The translations under genes were made by a program, and so were the position numbers. The notes below the pieces were generated by a model. The model was not told the origin of the DNA, did no database searches, and saw nothing but the letters and a program-made list of their open reading frames with translations. Below, in pieces: positions 18,485-26,415 of a stretch of DNA of 50,476 nucleotides (its first letter is position 1; each line of letters begins with the position of its first letter). The stretch comes from Candidatus Desulfatibia profunda (GTDB taxonomy: Bacteria > Desulfobacterota > Desulfobacteria > Desulfobacterales > UBA11574): contig JACNJH010000128.1 of assembly GCA_014382665.1 (NCBI GenBank), forward strand, positions 1 through 50,476. The letters are read 5' to 3'.

Positions 18485-18620
18485 CCCCGCGCCCGTTCGG
18501 CGGGGAGACCTTTGAAAAATATTTCCCGCCGTTGGCGGGATTCAAGGCCAAGTCGAAGATCCCGGACTTTGAGCGGGGGAAGGCGAAAATTTTAACCACC
18601 CCGATGGGAAAACCATCGGG
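18485..18620. repeat. Cluster of three GC-rich mini-palindromes in the leader of the 18696 gene
   Basis: Hairpins are visible at 18485-18505 (CCCCGC/GCGGGG), 18524-18540 (TCCCGCC-GTT-GGCGGGA, perfect 7-3-7) and 18600-18620 (CCCGATGG-GAAAA-CCATCGGG). They sit within 18303-18695, which has no credible gene. The second has the same 17-bp architecture as the palindrome interrupting the group II intron maturase. Confidence 0.7.
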
Positions 18621-18695
18621 ACAGGGGGCTTCAAATTTCCGGTTTTGAACTTTTCCCAAAAGACAGCCGGGTTGCCAAAAAATACGGAGGTATAA

Positions 18696-19298
18696 ATGAG
18701 TGATTTTCTTCATAGTCTGCGTAGCGGCAAATTTAAGCGCAACGACAGAAACAACAGGCATCAAAATGATTCCCATCACAAAAGCTCTCAATGGCGAGGC
18801 GATGCCGAAGCTAGAAAAGGCCCCCAGCATCCCGCATATGCGCCTGGACAGCTCTCGACAATTATTAGTGACGGTGTTTCAGAGATTAAAACCATCCTGG
18901 AAGACATTGCCGCGAGCCAAAGGCGCCTTGCCGAGGCCTATGCATCGATAGCCGTTGCAGATGAGCGCAGGGCCGATGCCATGGAACATATTGTCGAGTT
19001 TCTAAGACAGCGATTTGGAGGTGGTTTTGAACCCGGGAGGGATGATCGAGCCGGTTCAGGATCAGAACTGGAACCCGATCCCCTGGCAATGCAAGACGAG
19101 TTTTCCATTACAACCGGTGACCCTGATCGCGAGCGGCTGCCTAACGACATACTTGATATGAGAAATGCGGGGATGAGTTACGACAAGATTGCGCAACAAC
19201 TGGAATCGGACGGCGTGCCGACATTTTCAGGCAAAGGCCAATGGCGAGGGCATACCATCAGCAAATTATGCAAGGAATTCAGCGAATCCGGTGTGTGA
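18696..19298 (+). CDS. Unrecognised protein with C-terminal resolvase-type helix-turn-helix
   Basis: 200 residues in three parts: a basic N-terminus rich in N, H, K and S (1-50), a helical, possibly coiled-coil middle (about 55-110, with repeated alanine/glutamate heptads) and a C-terminal segment (about 150-195) containing MRNAGMSYDKIAQQLESDGV then GKGQWRGHTI. The last part resembles the small helix-turn-helix that ends serine recombinases, but no catalytic domain is present. A good ATACGGAGG ribosome binding site precedes the ATG. DNA binding is inference; function unknown. Confidence 0.72.
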   Translation: MSDFLHSLRSGKFKRNDRNNRHQNDSHHKSSQWRGDAEARKGPQHPAYAPGQLSTIISDGVSEIKTILEDIAASQRRLAEAYASIAVADERRADAMEHIVEFLRQRFGGGFEPGRDDRAGSGSELEPDPLAMQDEFSITTGDPDRERLPNDILDMRNAGMSYDKIAQQLESDGVPTFSGKGQWRGHTISKLCKEFSESGV

Positions 19299-19350
19299 GT
19301 CATCCGGGACGGTGGGAAATCCGGGCGAACTTGCATCAAGGCAAGCTGCT

Positions 19351-20382
19351 CTATTTTTGGTGATTGCCCGCTATTTTTTGAATGACATCCCGGCATTGTT
19401 TCATTTCCTCCAAAGCGGTTATATCTGCATCAACCATTAGCCGTACCAGCTCTTTAAAGCCGATCGTTGGTTCCCATCCCAGAATTTTTTTGGCGCGCCC
19501 GGCATCGCCTTGAAGGAATTCAACCTCTGTAGGTCTGAAATATCTTGAATCAATTTCCACATATGCTTTCCAGTCCAAATCGGCATATGAGAAGGCTTCA
19601 TCCAAAAATTCCCTGACAGAATGGCTTTCACCCGTGGCAATCACAAAGTCTTGGGGCTTATCCTGTTGCAGCATCAACCACATCGCTTTTATATAATCCG
19701 GAGCATACCCCCAATCCCTTTTGGCATCCAGATTTCCAAGAAACAATCTGTCCTGCAGCCCGTATTTTATCCGGGCGACCGCCCGGGTTATTTTTCTGGT
19801 GACAAAGGTTTCTCCGCGTCGTGGAGATTCGTGGTTGAATAAGATACCATTGCAGACAAACATGTTATAGCCTTCTCTATAGTTCCTTGCCATCCAGTAG
19901 GCATAGACCTTGGCGGCCGCATACGGGCTTCGGGGTCTGAAAAGGGTGTCTTCATTTTGAGGCGGCGGGGCGTCTCCAAACATTTCACTGCTGCTGGCCT
20001 GGTAAAAGCGGGTTTTTATGCCGCTTCTGCGTATGGCTTCCAAAATCCTGGTTGTTCCTAATCCTGTGATATCTCCCGTAAATTCAGGCATATCAAAACT
20101 GACTCGGACATGGCTCTGGGCACCTAAGTGATAAATTTCATCAGGATGAATATTGTAAACCAGATTGCTGAGCTGACCGCCGTCGTTTAAGTCCCCATAG
20201 TGGAGATAAAACCTGCCGGCAGGATCGTGAGGGTCGACATAAATATGATCGATTCGATGGGTATTAAACGTGCTGGATCGCCGCATGAGTCCATGGACTT
20301 CATAGCCCCTGTCGAGTAGAAATTCGGCCAGATAACTGCCGTCCTGGCCGGTGATGCCGGTGATGAGCGCTTTTTGAGACAT
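19351..20382 (-). CDS. gmd: GDP-mannose 4,6-dehydratase
   Basis: Converts GDP-D-mannose to GDP-4-keto-6-deoxy-D-mannose, the precursor of GDP-fucose, GDP-rhamnose and perosamine for surface polysaccharides. Short-chain dehydrogenase fold: [17 protein letters not shown] near the N-terminus binds NADP, SSSEMFG and [12 protein letters not shown] provide the catalytic Ser/Glu and Tyr-xxx-Lys. 343 aa, normal length. No partner (fcl, rmd) is next to it, so it is an isolated sugar-nucleotide gene. Confidence 0.95.
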   Translation of the reverse strand: MSQKALITGITGQDGSYLAEFLLDRGYEVHGLMRRSSTFNTHRIDHIYVDPHDPAGRFYLHYGDLNDGGQLSNLVYNIHPDEIYHLGAQSHVRVSFDMPEFTGDITGLGTTRILEAIRRSGIKTRFYQASSSEMFGDAPPPQNEDTLFRPRSPYAAAKVYAYWMARNYREGYNMFVCNGILFNHESPRRGETFVTRKITRAVARIKYGLQDRLFLGNLDAKRDWGYAPDYIKAMWLMLQQDKPQDFVIATGESHSVREFLDEAFSYADLDWKAYVEIDSRYFRPTEVEFLQGDAGRAKKILGWEPTIGFKELVRLMVDADITALEEMKQCRDVIQKIAGNHQK

Positions 20383-20798
20383 TGCCTTCCCCGCCTGGTG
20401 TTACCTAAATTGAGCGTTTCAAATTGTGCCAGAATACATAAGTTGAATAGTTTTTATCCCTTACATTGCTTTAAAACATCGGATATTATAAAAAAACTCC
20501 CCGACCGCTGAACTATAGAAAAAAAGAGAAGGTGGTGTCAAGCCCAATGGCAAGACATTTAAATTCGCATGCGGCATTTTAAAAAGGATAGTTTGGATTT
20601 AAGATGTCAAATTCGCAAATTTGTCAGATCAACTATCCAATTAAATCGTAATTTCAATTTTGCAAGTTCCGCTTTTAAGCGCACCGTTGTATAAAAACTT
20701 GAAACGATTTTATAACTTGACACTGGTAGAAAATGAAAATACAAAGCAGCTAAATTTTAGACTCGGCAATTCATTTTGCCCGGGACGTTATAGCGCAG
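20383..20798. other. Noncoding divergent region between gmd and the P-loop ATPase gene
   Basis: 416 bp without a credible gene. It contains a minus-strand copy of the TCGGGGAGTTTTT tag (20491-20512) and a candidate promoter at 20717-20745. Confidence 0.5.
20717..20745 (+). promoter_or_regulatory. Candidate sigma70 promoter for the ATPase-korDABC operon
   Basis: TTGACA (20717-20722) and TACAAA (20740-20745) with a 17-bp spacer, 54 bp before the first start codon of the operon. Confidence 0.45.
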
Positions 20799-21521
20799 TT
20801 GTTACGGGATTTCATTAAGGTGGATAAACTTGAGGGGATTGTTATAGTTATAGGAAATTACGGTAGCGGAAAAACCGAAGTCTCCATAAACCTTGCTGTG
20901 AACCGCAAGCGTTCAGGCTTTGATGTTCGTATCGCCGATCTTGATCTCGTTAGTCCCTATTTCAGAACACGTCAAGCCCGGGGGCCGCTTTCTGACCTGG
21001 GGATCGAAGTGGTTTTACCTCCTGAAAAATTCCTGCAAGCCGATCTGCCCGTATTGAGCCCTGTTATTGCCGGTGTGATCCGTCGTCCGGGTCAACTGAC
21101 AGTATTGGATGTCGGTGGCGAAGACGTCGGGGCCAGAGTGCTGGCAACACTTGCCGATTCGCTGCGGGCAAAGCATGTCCACATGCTGCAGGTTGTGAAT
21201 CCATTCCGGCCGTTTGCGGACACGGTGGCAGGATGTCTGAACATACGTGATAAGATCGAAAAAGCGTCGAAGATGACCATCACCGGTATCGTCGGCAACG
21301 CCAATCTCCTTGATGAAACTACGGCGGCAGACATATACAAAGGATACGATTTCGTTAAAATTGTATCCAAAGAGAGCGGGCTGCCGCTTACGTTTATTAC
21401 CGTTGCGATAGAGTTGTTGCCCCGGATAGACAGCTGGCGTTTTTCCTGTCCGGTTCTGACCATCGAAAGACAACTGGTTCCGCCATGGAAAAAACCGGTG
21501 ACACTGATGCGGAAAGTTTAA
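20799..21521 (+). CDS. MinD/CobQ-like P-loop ATPase linked to korDABC
   Basis: About 240 aa. A P-loop GNYGSGKTEVSINLA lies near residue 18-32, and DLDLVSPYFRTRQ follows as a switch I-like block; DVGGEDVGARVL (about 106-117) is Walker B-like. This places it with deviant-Walker/SIMIBI ATPases (MinD, ArsA, CobB/CobQ), although the signature lysine of the deviant Walker A (KGGxGK) is not present. It heads the run leading into the 2-oxoacid:ferredoxin oxidoreductase genes, 45 bp upstream of the ferredoxin subunit. Start is TTG 20799 or GTG 20820; neither has a strong ribosome binding site. Function unknown; a cofactor- or cluster-handling role is only a guess from context. Confidence 0.78.
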   Translation: MLRDFIKVDKLEGIVIVIGNYGSGKTEVSINLAVNRKRSGFDVRIADLDLVSPYFRTRQARGPLSDLGIEVVLPPEKFLQADLPVLSPVIAGVIRRPGQLTVLDVGGEDVGARVLATLADSLRAKHVHMLQVVNPFRPFADTVAGCLNIRDKIEKASKMTITGIVGNANLLDETTAADIYKGYDFVKIVSKESGLPLTFITVAIELLPRIDSWRFSCPVLTIERQLVPPWKKPVTLMRKV

Positions 21522-21566
21522 GGCCTAAAATCGCGAAGTGATTTTATAATTAGGAGTGATATACTG

Positions 21567-21800
21567 ATGGGATATGAACATGTTATCGACAAAGATAGGT
21601 GCAAGGGCTGCGGATTATGTGTCGCCGTATGCCCAAAAAAAGTTCTGGAAATGTCTGAAGACGTCAATGCGATGGGTTATTTCCCTGCATATCAGGCACG
21701 TCCTGAAGACTGTATCTTCTGTACGACCTGCTGTATTATGTGTCCTGATGTGGCGATTGCCATTAACAAAACCGTTGAAGCTGCTGCAGAGCCGGAATAA
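21567..21800 (+). CDS. korD: 2-oxoacid:ferredoxin oxidoreductase, ferredoxin-type delta subunit
   Basis: 77-residue protein with two [4Fe-4S] motifs: [12 protein letters not shown] at about 12-23 and [12 protein letters not shown] at about 49-60. It carries electrons from the catalytic alpha/beta core to external ferredoxin. AGGAGTG lies just upstream of the ATG. Order delta-alpha-beta-gamma is typical of four-subunit Kor/Vor enzymes. Confidence 0.92.
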   Translation: MGYEHVIDKDRCKGCGLCVAVCPKKVLEMSEDVNAMGYFPAYQARPEDCIFCTTCCIMCPDVAIAINKTVEAAAEPE

Positions 21801-21813
21801 GCGGAGGTAAGTC

Positions 21814-22887
21814 ATGGGCCGAATATTAATGAAAGGAAATGAAGCAATCGGCGAGGCGGCCATAAGGGCTGGATGCCTGAATTATTTTGCCTATCCGATT
21901 ACCCCCCAATCTGAAGTTGCGGAATATCTTTCCCGCCGAATGCCGGAAGTCGGCGGCGTATTTTTACAGGGCGAAAGTGAAGTCGCCGTAGGATACATGA
22001 TTTTTGGCGCGGCCGCGTGCGGGGCCAGGGTTTTCACCACTTCGTCAAGCCCCGGTATCAGCCTGATGAGCGAAGCTTTAAGTTATATTTCCGCGGCTCA
22101 ATGCCCGGCTGTTTTCGTAAACATTATGCGAGGCGGTCCCGGATTGGGAGGCATCCTTCCATCCCAGGCGGATTACTTCCAGGCGACGAAAGGGGGCGGG
22201 CATGGTGACTACAGACTGCTTGTAATGGCGCCGGCAGGTGTTCAGGAAGCCGTTGAAATGGTCATGATGGCCTTTCCTTTGGCCGAGAAATATCGTAACC
22301 CGGTGATGCTTCTGGGTGACGGCTTGATCGGTCAAATGATGGAGCCCGTAGAGTTTCCGGATGAACTCAAATCCGAACCGAGCAACAAGGATGACTGGGC
22401 CACAAATGGTATGGACACCCGCAAAAGCAGCCGGCGCAATCTGGTCAAATCACTCTTTCTGAATTCAGAGGAGTTGGAAGCCCACAATCGCGTCTTAAAG
22501 GCCAAGTATGATCGGATGAAGCGTGAAGAGGTCCGCTATGAGCCATATAACTTGGATGCCGATTACAAAGTACTGATCGTCAGCTATGGAACCATGAGCA
22601 GAGTATGCCGCACGGCCATTGACATCTTGAAGTCCGAGGGATTCGAAGTTGGTATGGTTAGACCGCAAACCCTCTTTCCGTTCCCTGAAAAAGCGATTGA
22701 AGACGCTGCCCGGCGCGACAGCTGTATGGTGGTGGTGAGTATCGAGCTGAGCATGGGACAGATGGTTGAAGACGTAGAGCGAAGTGTTCACGGCAGCCGC
22801 CCGGTTGAATGGTTTGGAAAAGCAGGGGGGGATGTGCCGACACCGGAGGAGATCATGGATGTGGTCAGATCTTTTGTTAAAGCTTGA
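21814..22887 (+). CDS. korA: 2-oxoacid:ferredoxin oxidoreductase alpha subunit (KorA/VorB type)
   Basis: Pyrimidine-binding half of a thiamine-dependent enzyme that decarboxylates a 2-oxoacid (2-oxoglutarate or branched-chain) to the acyl-CoA with ferredoxin reduction, or runs in reverse for CO2 fixation. 357 aa with GNEAIGEAAIRAGCLNYFAYPITP at the N-terminal core and GESEVAVGYMIFGAAACGARVFTTSSSPG, both split here by family convention around the TPP site. RBS GGAGG lies nine bases before the ATG. Substrate (2-oxoglutarate versus 3-methyl-2-oxobutanoate) is not resolved by eye. Confidence 0.9.
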   Translation: MGRILMKGNEAIGEAAIRAGCLNYFAYPITPQSEVAEYLSRRMPEVGGVFLQGESEVAVGYMIFGAAACGARVFTTSSSPGISLMSEALSYISAAQCPAVFVNIMRGGPGLGGILPSQADYFQATKGGGHGDYRLLVMAPAGVQEAVEMVMMAFPLAEKYRNPVMLLGDGLIGQMMEPVEFPDELKSEPSNKDDWATNGMDTRKSSRRNLVKSLFLNSEELEAHNRVLKAKYDRMKREEVRYEPYNLDADYKVLIVSYGTMSRVCRTAIDILKSEGFEVGMVRPQTLFPFPEKAIEDAARRDSCMVVVSIELSMGQMVEDVERSVHGSRPVEWFGKAGGDVPTPEEIMDVVRSFVKA

Positions 22888-22960
22888 CGGATGATGTGAA
22901 ATCGCCAAATTACTTCCAATTGAGCATATGCGCTCAACCATGATAAAAGGAGCCGCTACA

Positions 22961-23698
22961 ATGGCAAAGACATTCAAAAAACCCGAAGCCCTTTCCGACC
23001 AGCCCACCCACTACTGCCCGGGCTGTACTCACGGAGTCATTCACCGGTTGGTGGCTGAAGTCATCGACGAGTTGGGCGTCCGGGGGCGCACGGTCGGTAT
23101 TGCACCTGTCGGATGTGCGGTGTTGGCCTATAATTATTTTACATTTGACTTTCAGGAGGCTGCCCACGGGCGTGCGCCGGCAATGGCCACCGGCATAAAA
23201 AGGGTACGGCCCGACCTGGTTGTGTTTACCTATCAGGGTGACGGCGATCTGGCAAGCATCGGCATGGGAGAGATTATCCATGCCGCCAACCGCGGTGAAA
23301 AGTTTACTACCATTTTTGTCAACAACACGGTCTATGGCATGACCGGCGGTCAAATGGCACCGACAACGCTGCCGGGCCAGCGTACCACGACGTCTCCTGC
23401 GGGGCGCAACGTGGAAGAGGTCGGTATGCCCATCAAGATTGCCGAGTTGATTTCCGCCCTTGAAACACCGGCCTTTGTGGCCAGGCATACCGTGATAAAG
23501 CCAAAGTACATCGTTAAGGCCAAAAAAGCCATTAAAAGGGCTTTTCAGTATCAGCTCGACAGGCGATGCTTTAGCCTGGTGGAAATCGTCAGTACCTGTC
23601 CGACCAACTGGGGGCTTACGCCATTGGAGGCGATTACGTGGACCGAAGAGACCATGCTGCCCTATTTTCAGCTGGGGGAATACAAAACACCCGAGTAG
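22961..23698 (+). CDS. korB: 2-oxoacid:ferredoxin oxidoreductase beta subunit (thiamine diphosphate binding)
   Basis: Binds the diphosphate-Mg end of TPP: the motif GDGDLASIGMGEIIHAANR followed by NN in IFVNNTVYGMTGGQ is the classic GDG-x(20-30)-NN signature, and YCPGCTHG near the N-terminus is typical of beta subunits. An ATG at 22928 is in frame, but AAAGGAG at 22945-22951 points to the ATG at 22961, giving 245 aa. It lies between the alpha and gamma genes. Confidence 0.93.
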   Translation: MAKTFKKPEALSDQPTHYCPGCTHGVIHRLVAEVIDELGVRGRTVGIAPVGCAVLAYNYFTFDFQEAAHGRAPAMATGIKRVRPDLVVFTYQGDGDLASIGMGEIIHAANRGEKFTTIFVNNTVYGMTGGQMAPTTLPGQRTTTSPAGRNVEEVGMPIKIAELISALETPAFVARHTVIKPKYIVKAKKAIKRAFQYQLDRRCFSLVEIVSTCPTNWGLTPLEAITWTEETMLPYFQLGEYKTPE

Positions 23699-23713
23699 TG
23701 TGAGGAGGAGTGA

Positions 23714-24253
23714 ATGCAGAAAGAAGTCATGTTTGCCGGTTTCGGCGGCCAGGGAATTTTGTTGATCGGGAATATCCTGGCACACGCAGCGATGGAAGCA
23801 GGTTTTGAAGTGGCATGGATTCCTTCTTATGGTCCGGAGATGCGGGGCGGGACCGCCTATTGCCTGGTGGTTCTGAGCGACCGGGTGATCGGTTCCCCGA
23901 TTATCAGAAACCCTATGCATCTGGTTGCCATGAACCGTCCCTCCCTGGAAAAGTTTGCTCCGCTGGTGAAGCCAAACGGCGTGGTAGTGATCAACAGTTC
24001 ATTAATTCCCGTCGCTTCAGGTCGCGACGATGTTGACGAGCTGTTAATCCCGGCCAATGATATTGCCAAAGACATCGGAAGCGTTAAGGTGGCAAATATT
24101 GTGGCGCTGGCCGCATTTGTCGCCCGCACCAAAATCGTTGATTTTGACTTACTGCGCGAGTGTGTCAAAGAGGAGTTTGCCGGACGCGAAAAGTTGATCC
24201 CGATCAATCTGCAAGCTCTGGAAGAAGGCCGCAAGGCGGCGCTGCCGGCCTGA
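23714..24253 (+). CDS. korC: 2-oxoacid:ferredoxin oxidoreductase gamma subunit
   Basis: 179-aa gamma domain of the POR/KOR superfamily, which contacts CoA and the alpha/beta core. GFGGQGILLIGNILAHAA near the start and YGPEMRGGTAYC at about 38-49 are its conserved blocks. TGAGGAGTG just before the ATG is a good ribosome binding site. Last gene of the operon, 15 bp after korB. Confidence 0.92.
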   Translation: MQKEVMFAGFGGQGILLIGNILAHAAMEAGFEVAWIPSYGPEMRGGTAYCLVVLSDRVIGSPIIRNPMHLVAMNRPSLEKFAPLVKPNGVVVINSSLIPVASGRDDVDELLIPANDIAKDIGSVKVANIVALAAFVARTKIVDFDLLRECVKEEFAGREKLIPINLQALEEGRKAALPA

Positions 24254-24305
24254 CATAATAAAGTCCCCAAAGGGCCCAACCTGTATGAGCCGGAATCAAA
24301 AAAAT

Positions 24306-24374
24306 GCCACAAAGGCACTAAGACACAAAGGATATATTTATATTTTTTTCTTCGTGTCTTGGTGCCTTAGTGGC
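24306..24374. repeat. Dispersed imperfect hairpin repeat, copy 2
   Basis: Left arm GCCACAAAGGCACTAAGA and right arm GTGTCTTGGTGCCTTAGTGGC pair at 22 of 25 positions, separated by an AT-rich loop of about 19 nt. Best-preserved copy of the family also at 121-185. It lies 53 bp after korC and may also stop transcription there. Confidence 0.8.
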
Positions 24375-24441
24375 AATGAAAAAAGTTTTACCGTAATATG
24401 CAAAAATTTTGTATTCGGCGACCAAAGACCAAAGGCGTAAT

Positions 24442-25542
24442 ATGAAACTATCGATTCCCGACAACATTTTAGCGATAAAGCCGTATACACCCGGAAAGCC
24501 TCTGGAGGAACTTGCGCGGGAATATGGTATTGATCGCTCCATTAAGCTGGCTTCCAACGAAAATCCTCTGGGGCCGTCTCCTCTGGCGATGAAAGCGATC
24601 CGGGGCGCGATCGCTAAACTCAACCGCTATCCTGATGGCAGCGGTCATGATCTTATTCAAAAAATTTCAGAGCATCTATCAGACCATCTAAAGGTGTCAC
24701 CCAGGAATATTGTTTTAGGAAACGGCTCCGATGAGATTATCGGTATGCTTGCCTGTGCACTGCTGCGACCGGGTGATGAAGTGATTTTGCCGCAACCTTC
24801 GTTTCTTATGTACGAAATCATGGTTCGTTGTGCCGACGCAAGACCCGTATTCGTTCCCTTGAAGTCTCTTTGCATTGATTTGGAAGGGATGCAGGCCAAA
24901 ATCACATCCGCAACCCGCATGGTTTTTTTGTGCAATCCCCATAATCCCACGGGAACCGTTATCTATAAACAGGATTTTGAAACTTTTTTGGAAAGCATGC
25001 CGCCTGAAGTCGTTGTTATGGTGGATGAGGCCTATTTTGAATTTATCAGGGATCAAAAAACATGTGCAAGCGGCATCGAATATCTTGATGAAGCCAGACC
25101 ATTGGTTACCCTTCGCACGTTTTCAAAAGCATATGGTCTGGCAGGGCTTCGAATCGGCTACGGTATCATGCCTGAAAAAATTGCCGGCTTGCTGCACAGG
25201 GTCAGACAACCTTTTAATGCAAACTCTCTGGCTCAGATCGGCGCTGGAGCAGCGCTGGATGATAAAGCCTTCTTAAAAAAGACCTTAAAGCTCACGCATG
25301 CAGGTCTCGATTATTTGTATGCTGCGCTGGACAGGCTGGGAGTGAGCTATTTTCCGACACGAGCGAACTTTTTCCTCATCGACGTTGAAAAAGACGCTGA
25401 TGAAGTTTTTGAGAGCATGCTCAGACATGGCGTCATTGTACGGTCGATGAAATCATATGACTACCCTCATTATATCAGGATTAACGTAGGTCTTGCCGAG
25501 GAAAACGCTCGTTTTATCGAAGTGCTTGAGAAAGTCCTTTAG
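24442..25542 (+). CDS. hisC: Histidinol-phosphate aminotransferase
   Basis: PLP enzyme of histidine synthesis converting imidazole-acetol phosphate and glutamate to histidinol phosphate and 2-oxoglutarate. KLASNENPLGPSP near the N-terminus, CNPHNPTGT in the middle, VDEAYFEF, and the PLP lysine in TFSKAYGLAGLRIGY define the class I/II fold. I choose the ATG at 24442 (366 aa) over an upstream TTG at 24409, because homology starts with the IPDNILAIKPYTPGKP block. No other his genes are nearby, so it may also serve aromatic transamination. Confidence 0.93.
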   Translation: MKLSIPDNILAIKPYTPGKPLEELAREYGIDRSIKLASNENPLGPSPLAMKAIRGAIAKLNRYPDGSGHDLIQKISEHLSDHLKVSPRNIVLGNGSDEIIGMLACALLRPGDEVILPQPSFLMYEIMVRCADARPVFVPLKSLCIDLEGMQAKITSATRMVFLCNPHNPTGTVIYKQDFETFLESMPPEVVVMVDEAYFEFIRDQKTCASGIEYLDEARPLVTLRTFSKAYGLAGLRIGYGIMPEKIAGLLHRVRQPFNANSLAQIGAGAALDDKAFLKKTLKLTHAGLDYLYAALDRLGVSYFPTRANFFLIDVEKDADEVFESMLRHGVIVRSMKSYDYPHYIRINVGLAEENARFIEVLEKVL

Positions 25543-25587
25543 GGGCTGAGACAGGAATCTTTGCTCCATAAAACCATATTGTGCTAT

Positions 25588-26292
25588 ATGAAACGCCTGC
25601 TTATTACCATAGACGGTCCCGCCGGTGCAGGCAAAACGACGGTCAGCCGGATGCTTGCAGATCGCTTGGGCTATAAATATATCGATACCGGTGCGCTGTA
25701 CAGGGGTGTAGCATTGCAAGCCATATCCGCGGGATTGAAGCCGGACGATGATGCGGGCCTGGAAAAGCTGTGCAGCACCCTGAAAATGACGTTTGTGCCG
25801 GGCAAGCAAGGTTTGCGTCTGTTATCGAATGATGCGGATATTACGGATAGCATCCGAACACCTGAAATAACAATGGTTGCTTCGGCGGTTTCCGCCAGAG
25901 CGGTTGTCAGAAGGTATCTTTTGGATGTGCAAAGGGAAATGGGACGCGAAAAGGCGGTTGTTTTCGAGGGGCGTGACATGGGTACGGTTGTGTTTCCTGA
26001 TGCTGATGTAAAATTTTATCTGGATGCATCTTTAAAAACCAGGGCTCTCAGGCGCTACAAGGAATTGGCAGCCGGAGCCTTTCAAATGCTGGACGAGGTT
26101 GAGAGCAGTATGAAACAGCGGGATGAAAATGACAGTACCAGAGATTTGGCGCCTTTGAAACCGGCTAAGGATGCGATAATAATAGATTCTACTGATCTTC
26201 CTGTCAAAGCGGTTGTCGAACGGATGCTGGCGTATATCGAGCCTTGCAAGCGAACCCATTTTCCATCCGCCTCCGGTCCAGGGAGGGATTAA
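25588..26292 (+). CDS. cmk: Cytidylate kinase
   Basis: Phosphorylates CMP/dCMP with ATP. P-loop DGPAGAGKTTVSRML at about 8-22, then DTGALYRGVAL (CMP-binding) and EGRDMGTVVFPDADVKFYLDA, all standard for Cmk. The ATG at 25588 gives 234 aa; an upstream in-frame TTG at 25561 would add nine unneeded residues. It precedes rpsA, a neighbourhood conserved in many bacteria (cmk-rpsA). Confidence 0.94.
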   Translation: MKRLLITIDGPAGAGKTTVSRMLADRLGYKYIDTGALYRGVALQAISAGLKPDDDAGLEKLCSTLKMTFVPGKQGLRLLSNDADITDSIRTPEITMVASAVSARAVVRRYLLDVQREMGREKAVVFEGRDMGTVVFPDADVKFYLDASLKTRALRRYKELAAGAFQMLDEVESSMKQRDENDSTRDLAPLKPAKDAIIIDSTDLPVKAVVERMLAYIEPCKRTHFPSASGPGRD

Positions 26293-26415
26293 TAAGCGCA
26301 ACAAAAGACTTTAAAAAATAATCATTGTTTTTTGGAAGTGAGTCTGCTATCAATAGCGCTTATGCTGTCATTTGCAGGATGTGGTAAAAAAAATGGTTAG
26401 GGGGTATTTTGTTTA

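Noticed and set aside
18438-18830. 130-aa - strand frame across the leader of the 18696 gene
   Set aside because: It runs through mini-palindromes and into the antisense of the 18696 gene; composition is not protein-like at the 3' half.
22934-23920. 328-aa open frame on the - strand opposite korB/korC
   Set aside because: Composition rich in His, Gly, Arg; purely antisense to confirmed Kor genes.
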